64,000 nt of DNA, taken from the NCBI GenBank assembly GCA_002007465.1, contig LNAC01000001.1:5513583-5577582 (forward strand), given 5' to 3'. The stretch is from Ailurus styani. Lineage: Eukaryota; Chordata; Mammalia; Carnivora; Ailuridae. Below, piece after piece: positions 22,934-33,560 of this stretch. The notes under the pieces were generated by a model, which saw only the letters and a list, made by a program, of their open reading frames with translations, did not search any database and was not told where the DNA came from. Position numbers and translations under genes: made by a program. Each line of letters begins with the position of its first letter. The stretch's first letter is position 1.

Positions 22934-23700
22934 GTTCTCCATGTCTTGATGGTGCATGCCTTCCCCGGAAGGATCTGAGAGCCTCCTTGCATCTCCGACA
23001 TCAGCATCTCTCTTGTATAACTGGGTGGTAATCGGCATGGGCATCCTTTTCACCTCAAGGCCAGCGTCTCTGCCGTATCCCCCACCTTCCAGGCCCCTGG
23101 AGCTGGCAGCCCACCAGGTGGAACTGTCCTTCAGAGCAGGATTCCACGGAAGGCTAGAAGCGATCTGAGAAAAATGAGAATGTTTACCCAGCACAAGATT
23201 TTATCGTCATAAGAGCACTTCGGAGTCCGACAATCCAAGAGCCTTTCTACTTGCCTTTGTACGGGGCAGTGTGTACCATTTCGTTTCTGGAGGGCTAAAG
23301 AGTCCAAGCTAGACCACTCTGCTCTTGCCCGTGTCCAGCAAATTCGAGGTCCCGCCAAAGCGAGGTGAATGGAAATCATGTGCAAGTAATTGGATTTAAC
23401 TCTTGAAAACGATGATGAAATTATTCCAGCGACAGGATGGTCAGCTGCTTCTTGGCTCTGAAGCTGGCATAGTGAACAGCCTTGTGATCTCAGAATACAC
23501 AGATATTGGGGTCCTTTTTAGGGGAAAACCTTTAGAGACTTCCCCACCAAACCCACACCCCATCTCCATTCCTTTCGGGAGGCCCTGTCTTTAACAGAAG
23601 ATGCTGAGGGGTGTAGACTTGGTAGCTACACTCCAAAGTGGTTTGTTGTCTTCCTGCTGGATTCTCTCCAACAGGCATCTCTTGGTTTTGGTGTTTCTGA

Positions 23701-24039
<339 letters not shown>

Positions 24040-24989
24040 NTTGAAGGATTCTTCACAGTGTTCAGGGTGACTGCGAGACTGAGCTTCTGGGAGGGCACTG
24101 TAGTTATAAATCCAGTGTGAGCTTGATTATCATTTAGATGACTGTTGAGCAGGGAAAACGAAGCTTTGTAAGCAGATCTGTAGATAGGGCTCTGCGGAGG
24201 GAGAAGAACCCCGGCCCCATAAACGAGCGATCCTGCCGGCATCTGGGTGACCCTGCTGCCTCCTGGCGGCACCGGCTACGGAGGCCACCTGTCCGTGTGG
24301 GTGTGTGTCTGTGTGTGCGCACGTGTGTGTGTTCACACACGTAGGGGGCGAGGGTCGTTAATAAATACCCACATGTGTTTATAGAGATTGAGGGGTCTCC
24401 GGACTCAGCCTTTGCCTCGCCCAGAGCAGCCTCCGAGGCATCAAAGGCTTGGTAGCTGGTTATTGGCTGACTTTGAAACAGACAAGGGCTTAAGCGTGTC
24501 TGGCCTTGCCAAATTAAATTATCAACAGGCCCCGTGGCTTGGATACAGTCATGAATTGGACACACAACAGATTTGGGGGGAGATGGGGAAGGATTTTCCA
24601 GAAATACAGAAATGGGCAATTTACCTCAGTAATGTTATTGAAAACACTGAAAACCAACCCCAAACCTCCTCTATCTGAATGTTAATGAGAGGTACATGCA
24701 ACCATGGTTCTCTTTGCTCTCTGTCAGTGAGCTGGAATAACAAGGCTTCAAGGAAAATCCATAAAAGAGCAATACGCAGGCTGGATGTTCTCACCACTTT
24801 AATTTCATAAAGGCAGAATTTCCTTCCAAGAGAATGGGTTCAGTTGTGCTTTATTTTCGAACCGAGCACATGTAGAATGGTTTCGGTGCCTTGAAAGGAG
24901 ACCCCAGTGGGTCCTGTGGCACGTGTGTGTGCTTAGAGAGCCACCTCTTGCTGCAGGCAGGTCCCAGGGGTTCTGCTGCATTGGCCCCC

Positions 24990-25960
24990 CCGGGGGTCAC
25001 CCTTCCTCCAGCCCACGGGCTCCTCCCCCGGAGGGCTGACCACTCCCCCAGGGGCCTCTACCCCATGCAGACCCTTGCTCTTGGCATCCAAAGCCCTTAC
25101 TGATCTGGCTCTCACCCTGGGCTTTGAGCCTTCGTCTCAGCGACCTTTGTGTCTCTACTGCCGCGCACCAAAGAGGCGAAAGCCCCCCAGTCATCAAAGG
25201 AATGGTCCCTGCAGCCCGAAGTCTGGAGGTCATCCCGATCGTCCTCTCCCAGCTCACAACTCGCTTTGCCCACGGGCAGTGTCGGTGAGGCTGGAGTCCC
25301 CCCGCTTCTGGGCACTGCCATCTCTGGTTCCTTCCCCCCAGATGTCTGATCTGCCTCCCCGCGGACTGTGTGCAGCTCCTCGAGCCGAGTTTGTGTGTGC
25401 ACACCCACTGGTCGCCTTGTAACGACTCCTATCAGATCTCCTGTTTAAAAGCCCACGTGGCTCTCCATCCCTCTCCCTCTGAAGGAGAGCTCCTTAAACA
25501 GGCTTCTAGAACCCAGGTCAGGTGGTTCGCATCTTGGCGCCCAGTAGCATAGTCCGGAGATTCTGGGTCGCGTTTCCAGGGCCCGCACACGTGCATCACG
25601 GTCCAGGTCCCCAGGTGGTTGTCAGGCGTACCTGGTGGAGAATGTTGCTGTCTTTGATCTGGTGTCACGAGCTGACCTGACTTCGCCTCATGCCTCGTGG
25701 CCTCCTCCTCTCACGCTGCATCCACTGTGGCCCCCGTTGGTTTCCCTTCCCCACCCCCTTCTCCCAGATCCTCCCACACCTGGTCCTGTGGTCATTTGGG
25801 TTGTGGTTTAAATATCTTCTCCCCAAAGGACCCTCCTGACCTCCCCAGTCCCCCTTTACTATGTGGCCATGTTTTGTGTTCTTCAGAGCACTTGCCTGAT
25901 ACGTGATAGCCAGTTTGTTAATTATCGGCTCTGCCCCCCTCCACAAATGAAGTTCATGGT
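24990..25960 (+). mobile_element. L2 remnants
   Basis: 'ttggcatccaaagcccttac' and 'tgatctggctctcaccctgg' (25,081-25,120), 'ttcccccagatgtctgatc' and later 'ccatgttttgtgttcttcag' with 'cacttgcctgata' are recognisable L2 3'-end segments. The stretch 25,450-25,690 in the middle is less clear and may be another old insertion. Confidence 0.6.
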
Positions 25961-26164
25961 GGCAGGCTCTTACCTACTTTTTTTTCTTCTGAGCATTCCC
26001 TGGTGACCTAGGAGTTGCTCATTAGATGTAGGAGGAAAGAGTAGAAAGGAAATAAATTTGGGGTTGGTCTCCTGGGAAGTGGGCTGGTGCTCACTGGGGC
26101 CCCCAAAATACGGATTCTGAATATGGGGGCCGTGTTCCGAGGTGAAGGGCCTGTGCGGGCAGGG

Positions 26165-26355
26165 CTGGACTAACGCAGGCTGAAACCCAGCTCTGCCACT
26201 CACTCTTTCATTTCTTGAGCCCGAACAGGACACAGCCCTTCGAACTCAGGTTTCCCCAATCCTAACATACAAAAAATCATGTGCGTGTCATGGGGTTGAT
26301 ACGAAGATTACATAGGGAAACAGCCAATAAATGCCAGGAGTATTGTTAATAAATA
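26165..26355 (+). mobile_element. MIR remnant
   Basis: 'gaaacccagctctgccactc' followed by a degraded 'caggtttccccaatcctaac' and 'ggttgatacgaagattacat' and 'taaatgccaggagtattg' follows the MIR order. Confidence 0.65.
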
Positions 26356-27314
26356 GTGGCACAGACCCCTGAGGTCTGACACGCCATTCCCTCCCCCTCC
26401 CACGCCTTTCCCTCCTCCAGGTGCCAGAGAAGGCTCTGTTGGCTCTGGTGAGTTGGGCGCCATTGCTTCACTTCAGACAGCTTCCTTCAGGAGGGTAGAA
26501 CTGTTGCTTCCCTCTTCTTCCTCGCCAGAAAGGTCTCACTACTCATCAGATGGGTTTGGTGTTGTTACAAAAACTCGGAGTCAGCCACCAAAGAGCAAAC
26601 ACTTTCCCCAAGTGTGGGTGGAGCCCATCAGCTGGGGGGGGGGGGTTTCCTGGCTGTCTTGGATGTGGACCTGCTTGTCATCTAATACGGGCTGTTGCAC
26701 CCCGAATTTAAATTTCTGCTGAGGCACAGCAGGCCATGGAGAGTTCAGAAAACAAAACAGTGGAGGTGCCAAAGAGCTCATATTTGCTTTTGTTTCCTCT
26801 TGGAAATAAAACCAAAGCTTCATCGTGGTGTCAGGTGCTCTAAAGAAATAAACTTAAAAAAAAAATCTAATGTCCCAAAGTAGACCACATACAATTGGAT
26901 TAAGATTTTTAAAATGTTACAAGTAGAGTTTGTAATATTTTTATTCCCTTGGAGCACCATTGTCTGGGTCGGCCACACCCTGATTTTGAGTAGCTCTTGA
27001 GGATTGCTAATCCGGACCTGAGTCTGATTTTTTTTTGGTAGAGGTTCCTTCTCCTTGCCTGGGTAGGAGTCTTCAAGCAGTCACAGAATCGCTTTCTCAA
27101 GACTGGGCTGCCTGAAGGCGGCACCCCATTTCTTTGGGAAAGTCATCAGGATGTGTCTGAGGTTCTCCACACTGGGCTGGTCCAGGAGGAGTGAAAGCCA
27201 AGGGTGGCCACTGGGAGGCATCTTGGAAGTCTTCATGGTGGTGTTGACTGCTCCTTTCTCTCATGCCTTTCCAAACACTGAGGACATTTTCCCTGAGCTG
27301 GGAAAGTTCTACTG

Positions 27315-27340
27315 GTTTTGTTTTGTTTTGTTTTGTTTTG
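27315..27340. repeat. (TTTTG)n microsatellite
   Basis: Five successive TTTTG units in intron sequence. Confidence 0.93.
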
Positions 27341-28615
27341 GTCCCCTCTCCTATTTCTCCTTTGAATCTTGTCTTTGAAGTTAACTAATGGTCCCATTTT
27401 TTTTTTTTTTATGTTAAAAGTAACTAGACAGAATACAAGTCAGTTGCTGTGTTGTTTCCAATTTGTAAATCGGTAGCTGTGTTTTGTTTCTCCAGAGGGG
27501 AGAAATGTGTTTTATTTATTTATATCCTGTCTCTACCCCACCATTGTGTATGTCTGTGGATAATTCTGCAAGCCCGAGAAGACTCGTGTGGTCCTGCTGC
27601 AGTGTTGAGTGAGGGGACAGGCCGACATGGAGGGATTAATAGAAGTATATGGGGTCTTCACTGGGGATCACAGGGAGCCCATGTCAGCTCTGTGATGCTT
27701 AGCTAGGATGCTGGCTTGTCTATCTGCTTCTGCGCATTGGAGGAGGTGAACTGGTCACTGTCCAGGTGTTCCAGAAAGCGTGGCAGCTTCTCAGATGTAC
27801 TCCATGCAACACGTACCCCCAAGAGCATTTTTGTGTGACAGACTCTTAGCCGGTCTATAGGGCTGAGAGCCTTGTGGGAATTTGAGTTATTACAAAATGG
27901 TATACCCTATTTTTTAAAACTACATACTATTTCTGAGTGTGCATCTGTAAACGTCATTGTGATTAGTAATATGTACTCACATTGGAGAGCATTCCAGACT
28001 CATAGTAATTTTCAGCCATGGTGTACTTTCTCAAGGGGCACTAGACAGACATTGCTCCTATGTTGCTGTCCATTGCATTTTCTGATTTGGAAAGGGTTTG
28101 TCCTCCATGAGAATGGATGTGGAGGTTGAGTATCCCTGATGGAGAGTCCCGGTTGTGTCAACTCCTGCTCTCAAAATGCTCTGGTGATAGCTGGGAGATT
28201 TTCTTGTCCTCAGAGGTACCAGGAGCCTTGCATGGAGGTCTTCCACCTGACACCCAGGGCCCTGCACCCAGGGTGACCATAAGGCACAGTTTAGTGCCAC
28301 CTTGGCACTGCCCCCTGGACACCGTGACCGTTGCTACCTGATGCATGCAGAAGGGTCACTGTCCCCAAAGTATGTTAGATGTCAGCCTTGTACTTCATGC
28401 CTGTGTTTAGTGTCAAGACCAATCCATTGGTTGTCAATTTCAATATCAGCGCTTCTGGTGTATGAGTGTCTACTGAGTCCTGCACCATTGGTGGCAGGTT
28501 GGGCCTTAGACTAAGGATCAATAACAAAATGTGTACTAAGTCCACTACAGTGTTTTTCTAGAAGTGCATGATATCCATACCTTTCTAAATTAATCCTCTT
28601 TCTATTTCATTCCAG

Positions 28616-28679
28616 ATAACTTGTTCAAACCCAAAGAAAGATACATTTCAGAGAAGGAGATGCACATGAGATCTAAAAG
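28616..28679 (+). CDS. C10orf90: C10orf90 exon within ALMS motif (64 bp)
   Basis: A short exon with acceptor 'tttcattccag' and donor AG|GTACTT. Its first two bases complete an aspartate codon, giving DNLFKPKERYISEKEMHMRS and then K, with two bases left for the following arginine codon. The KERYIS-EKEMHMRSKR pattern continues the ALMS motif. Incoming phase 1 and outgoing phase 2 fit the flanking exons exactly. The donor (GTACTT) is the weakest in the set. Confidence 0.93.
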
Positions 28680-31600
28680 GTACTTGGTTATTGTGTGAGG
28701 TCGAAAAATCTGGGGGGAGGTACGGGAGGGTCCAGGCACTGTCCAGAGGGGTCACTGTTCCCAGGCCCACCTTTAATATCTGAGGTCTTCTTGGCCGTGA
28801 ATTTGAAATGCTGGCTAAAAAAAGCGTAGTTGTCCAATTGCACCTCTAAACGTTAATGCCGTTCTTGGAAAAGCCTTAGGAAAGTGGCAGGTCTTGGATT
28901 CTGAGCCGACCAGTAATTGGTCTCTAAGAGATCCCTAGACTCATAATGGGAAAGCTTCTGCACACTCTCATCGTCTCTGCGGGCAGGTGCTGTTTGTCAC
29001 TGTGCACCTTTGAAGGTGATTTTATGAGAAACAGAGAGCTGGTTTCTCCTGAGGGCCTTGCCAGTGGCAGAGCCTGCAAGAAAGGGTCCAAACTTGGAAG
29101 CCTGTGGCATGTGGGAGCCAGCAAAGCCACGAAGGGCCACACGCTGGCCTTCCTGAGTCTCCATCCCCGGTGGCCTTGGCGGCCCCGCTGTCTGCAGACT
29201 CTCCCTGTTCTGCTCGGCTGGTTGCTATTCTAGACTCCGACTAATTCTCACCCACCTGATCACACAAAGGCGGCCATTCTTTCTGAGGCCTGGCCTCCTA
29301 ACCAGAAGGTAATAACTCAGCGATGTTGGCCAAGTTCATGCAAGAAAATGTCATTAGTTTATAATAAGGTATCTAGTATTGGGAGGAACTGTAATAATTA
29401 AACCCAATTGAGAGTGTGCTTAGAGAAACCACTGTAATAAGAATATGTGTCTCCACAGTCCAGGCGCAAAACCTCTGCTTTTAGGATCGTTTCCATGATA
29501 ACTGGCCAACTTTGATCATGGGCGAGGAGCCTCCTTGTCAGTCCAAGAGTGGAAGAGAGGAGAAGGGGAGCATCCCATTAGCAGTCTCGCTCATGGCATT
29601 CTTACTGGGGCTTCTGAGGGGCCCCTGGGTTTTCAGACTTGATGTTGGAGACATGCAGAGTTGTGTGTCCCTCGCGACCAAAGTATTCCTTTTTCAATTT
29701 AGTGAAAGGTTTCAGCAGAATCTTCTCCTCCCAGTCCCCAGACTCAAAGCTGCTATTGTGGAGACCCACAATTAAAATACTAGATCTCAAAGCAGCTTTC
29801 AGGGTCGACAGGATGGCCTCAGGGCTTTCCAGAAGAGGAAATGGAGGCTGGGGGGGGGGATGCAGGAGCTAGGCCACAGTGTGTCCCCGGATGGAGTCCG
29901 TACTTGGGTTTTTACTGTGTGTCCCGGGTGGGCTCTGACCCTGGCTCTCAGACCTCACTCACCCACAATCACGCTGGAGCTTCCTTTTCCTCTGTATTCT
30001 TTGTTATTAATTGTATTGTTGAATCACATTTTCACTTAAAAAACTCAAACAGTAGAGATAAAGCTGAAGCCCCTCCTGGCCGACGGTCTTCCCTCCCTCC
30101 GCATTCGCCTGGGCCCAGTCCTTTCTCCAGAGACCCAGTTATCAGCCTTCTGTGTGTCCTTCCTGGCCCTTCTGTCTGCCTGCAAATAGACTTCTATCTG
30201 TCTATCAACCGTTATCTAATTTTTAACCATAAATGGGATCATACTATATATATATTATTTTTCTGTAGCTTTTATTGCGCGAAAGATACAGAGATGGACG
30301 ATTTTCCTCATTGGTTTTAACTGTCTGCCACGTGGTGCTTCGTATGGATGTACCCTAATTTATTTAGGAAGCCCTTCTAACAAAATACTGCACTAGGAGC
30401 TCCCAGAGTGAGACCTAGGGATTTTTCTTTTAAACTGCCCACGCCCTTCAGACGGTGTCAGGAAGCTGGTCTCTGTGCATCTGAAGGGATTTCCACGGTG
30501 GAGCTTTGGGATGTTAAGCTCTCCTACTGATTCCTTACTGTCCTCTCCCTGCCCTTTCCCGAATGGTTCCTGGATATGGCAACTCTGTGTCCGTTGATTC
30601 ACTCAAACCACACCGAAGGAACAAGTATTTCCCAGAGACTTTGTACCATGAGGTTGGGGGACAGTGTTGGATAGAGTGAGAGTCCACGGTTCGAACCCCA
30701 GCCCACCATTAGCCAGCCTGGGGACTTTGCAAGGGTCTCCGGACCTCGCTGGGGCTTGTGTTCCTCAGTCACGTTGCAGAAGACACTACATGCCTCTTCC
30801 AGCTGCTGTGGGGATTGAGAATATTTATGCCGGGTGATTAGTCTCGTGCTCAATAACCAAGATAACATCCCCTGCTAATAACGTCATTTATATTTTTATA
30901 CTTTGCTGATTATTATTTTAAAGGTAGAACCTATTAAACCAGTTTTGTCTGGCTTTCACATGTGGGAAAAAATGGGAAAAAAAGGTGTTTATCCACAGGC
31001 CACGTATATAGCAAGCCCAAAGCTTGGGCTGCGGTCCCTCCACTGTATCTGTGGAATCTCGCAGAAATATCGTTGGGCATCTGTACACAACAGTTTCTAT
31101 TAAGAGGCAGGAAAGAAGAGTCCAGAAGAAGGTCTCTCGGGCCCTGCTTGTAACTTGGAAACTCCTAATTTTACACCAGGACAAGACCATAATGCTTACA
31201 CCTAAGATGTATCTGGAAGCTGGTGAATTAGGAAGGCAACAGGTTCAGAGGTAAACACACATTTACGTGTGTGTTATTCCAGCAGAGTTCCTGCTAGTTC
31301 CTCCCTTTATTTGCTGCTCTTTTTCTAAGTCATCGGAAGGCTTAAAAAAATGTGTAGCAAAAAGGTATGTGGGGCTAGTTTGCACAGAGTGGGAGAGCAG
31401 GAGGTTTGGAATCTCCCACTTGATGTGAGCAAGTCATTAATGATCTCTGAGAATGGAGGGCAGAGAAGTGCCCACCCAGTAGACAACTGGCCTCTGAGCT
31501 TTGCCCTGGGGGTGGGGTCGTGGGGGATTCTGCCTGTTGGCACCGGCCCGGCCTCGGCGGCCCATTCTGGAAACCGTCAGGCAGCCTGGGGTCTCGGCGT

Positions 31601-31738
31601 CTCGCTGATCCAGGATGGCCCGTCTGCAGCTGGTCTTGTCTTTGAAATGGAAGAGCCTGCTGACAAGACAGGACACAGACCCACCCCAGGCACCCGCTGT
31701 CTCGCTCCCCTTCAGCGTGTTTTCTGAATCTGTTGCAG
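28680..31738 (+). other. C10orf90: C10orf90 intron
   Basis: A 3.06-kb intron. It includes an AT-rich unique segment (29,300-29,460), a G-run near 29,851-29,860 and a MIR-like remnant at 30,680-30,880 ('ggttcgaaccccagcccacc' then 'ggactttgcaagggtctccg'). No additional exon is supported. Confidence 0.8.
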
Positions 31739-31838
31739 AATCTATAATAACTTGCCGGAAGTGAAAAAGAAAAAAGAAGAACAAAAGAAAAGAGTGATCT
31801 TACAGAGTAACAGACTCCGTGCTGAAGTCTTCAAAAAG
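31739..31838 (+). CDS. C10orf90: C10orf90 penultimate exon of ALMS motif
   Basis: A 100-bp exon with acceptor 'ctgttgcag'. The first base completes arginine, then IYNNLPEVKKKKEEQKKRV followed by ILQSNRLRAEVFKK, ending in phase 0 before GTAATG. The IYNNLPEVKKKKEEQKK block is strongly characteristic of the C10orf90 end of the ALMS motif: very basic and probably helical. Confidence 0.95.
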
Positions 31839-31927
31839 GTAATGGCCTGGCCGCCAGCAGGTGTGACGTGTGTGTGGCACGCAGATGCTGAACCTGACCT
31901 TGATGTGTCTGTCTCCTGCCTCCCTAG
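31839..31927 (+). other. C10orf90: Last intron of C10orf90 (89 bp), open if retained
   Basis: An unusually short intron with GTAATG donor and tgcctccctag acceptor. Read in frame from the preceding exon it contains no stop. If retained, translation would continue through the intron and shift frame in the last exon, giving a 48-residue alternative tail (VMAWPPAGVTC... ending RRSNHRLHG) that stops at 31,983-31,985. Confidence 0.85.
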
Positions 31928-31966
31928 CAATTACTGGACCAGCTCCTTCAAAGGAAGGCGGTCTAA
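31928..31966 (+). CDS. C10orf90: C10orf90 last coding exon and stop
   Basis: The terminal coding segment after 'cctccctag' encodes QLLDQLLQRKAV and a TAA stop at 31,964-31,966. The QLLDQLLQR end closes the ALMS motif and matches what I recall of mammalian C10orf90. All six exons together give about 280 C-terminal residues; the full human protein is about 700, so roughly 60% of the coding sequence lies upstream of the window. Confidence 0.95.
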   Translation, partial: QLLDQLLQRKAV

Positions 31967-32280
31967 CCACAGGCTGCACGGCTGACCCACTCCCTGGACC
32001 TGGGATGGCTTCAAACACTGGATCCACCATTAAACTTAGCATTATCTTCATGATATGAAACACTTACTTTACTTTTGATTTTTTTTTTTTTTTTGTAAAG
32101 GAAAACATAGCTTCCTGAATTGCTTGCCCAAACCACACAGAAACAGTAACCCTTGAGGAGATGGGCCAGCAGACCGTGGAGGGGTGACCCACGCGATATA
32201 AACCACGAGGTCTAGTCCCCTCAGTTTGCCACTTTGGAATTTACTTTCTGCTGCTGATTCCACACACCCCCCCCCCGACT

Positions 32281-32359
32281 NNNNNNNNNNNNNNNNNNNN
32301 NNNNNNNNNNNNNNNNNNNNNNNNNNNNNNNNNNNNNNNNNNNNNNNNNNNNNNNNNNN
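32281..32359. other. Assembly gap (79 N)
   Basis: A run of N with C-rich flanks on both sides (ccccccccccgact before, gactcccccaccccc after). This is probably an unresolved C-rich low-complexity stretch or an unmerged overlap. Confidence 0.99.
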
Positions 32360-32942
32360 GACTCCCCCACCCCCACCACCACTCCCCAGAGGCAGAAAAG
32401 GGCCTTAGACATTCCCGTGGGCCTAGATTCCAGGGGGTTATTTCCGTTCATCAAAGTTTGGGGATGTACATCTATCACTTTTTAAGTATCGATCCCAACT
32501 TTTGCTAGTTCTGCAAACTCCAGACGTCGGGTCGGCGCCCAGTATGTTTGAAAACCCTCTGCATGCGTGGGCCGCGCGATGCTGGGAGCTGACCTTGGAA
32601 GTAGGCGGACGTTCGGGCAGGAACAAGGGATCCTGCAGTCTGTGTGCCCGCGGCCCGGGGCGGGCAGAGCGTCCTCACGACCCACCCCGTTCTGAGGGCT
32701 TCTCTTCATTTAGAAAAAGAGTCTATTTCCACAGAAGCCAAGAGGGCAGAATTGGTGGGGGAAAAACCTGTAGGTGACTTCGTGTTTGCTGCAAAGCCCC
32801 CTCCTCCCGAAGCAAAAGCTGTGTGTGGACGGTGGCTGGTGGCTTTGGCTTGGCCGTTTGCTCTTCCAACGCTGATGATGTTCGTTATTGATCAATGTGT
32901 GTTTGGGGAGTGAAGAACTAACTAGTTTTTATCAAAAATGGA

Positions 32943-32948
32943 AATAAA
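32943..32948 (+). terminator. C10orf90: Candidate polyadenylation signal
   Basis: AATAAA about 980 bp after the stop, with a T/G-rich stretch about 30-45 bp downstream. It is the best candidate for the mRNA end in this region. Confidence 0.5.
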
Positions 32949-33274
32949 CACAATTATGATAAACATGGAAGTATCGCTCTGTCTGTGTTCCACGCTGTGA
33001 CCTGGGCAGCTGCTGCGGAATGCCATGGTGGCCCAGCGGGGGCCTCTGACCCCTCTTCGGCCACCTTGTCGCCACCACGACACCCGGGTCAGGAGCCCCG
33101 TGCGCCCCAATGGCCTGGAGAGCAGCCTGCCCCCAGAGAGTAGGTGTGAGAGAAGCAGGGAAACTGAAGGGCAAGGTTTAGGATCCGGAAGGCCTCCCGT
33201 CTGACTAGGAATCCCTGCAGAATGAGACGGAGGTTTGGGGATTAAGCAGGAGCCCTGTTGACGCCTCCGCCCCA

Positions 33275-33560
33275 TCGTGAGGCTGTCACTCACCTTCCCC
33301 CCCTCCCAGTGCCACGTGCACCATCCCTTTTCTGGAATGCCTTTTGTTTACGTGTCTACCAAAAAACTGTCTGAAAACTCAGCCCTTGGGTTCTCTCCTG
33401 ACGCCTTCCCGCGGCCCTGCCCTCCAGGATGGACTGGTGCTTTCTTTGCCCTTCGGGCCCATGGTCTCGGACCCTGCCAGCCGGAGATGATGGACAACGT
33501 GGTCCCGAGCAGACTCCGGGTCCGGGTCTTGGCTGCAGTGCTCCCCAGTCTGTGCCCTTA
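33275..33560 (+). mobile_element. L2 remnant
   Basis: 'ccatcccttttctggaatgc' (33,322-33,341), 'gaaaactcagcccttgggtt' and 'ctcctgacgccttcccg' follow the order of an L2 3' end. Confidence 0.55.

Larger units (their letters stand above)
31967..32965 (+). other. C10orf90: Probable C10orf90 3' UTR
   Basis: Non-coding sequence after the stop. A possible early signal ATTAAA is at 32,029-32,034; a better one, AATAAA at 32,943-32,948, is followed by a T/G-rich stretch (ctctgtctgtgttcc) near 32,977. The 79-N gap at 32,281-32,359, between C-rich edges, falls inside. The UTR limits are inferred, not shown. Confidence 0.5.
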
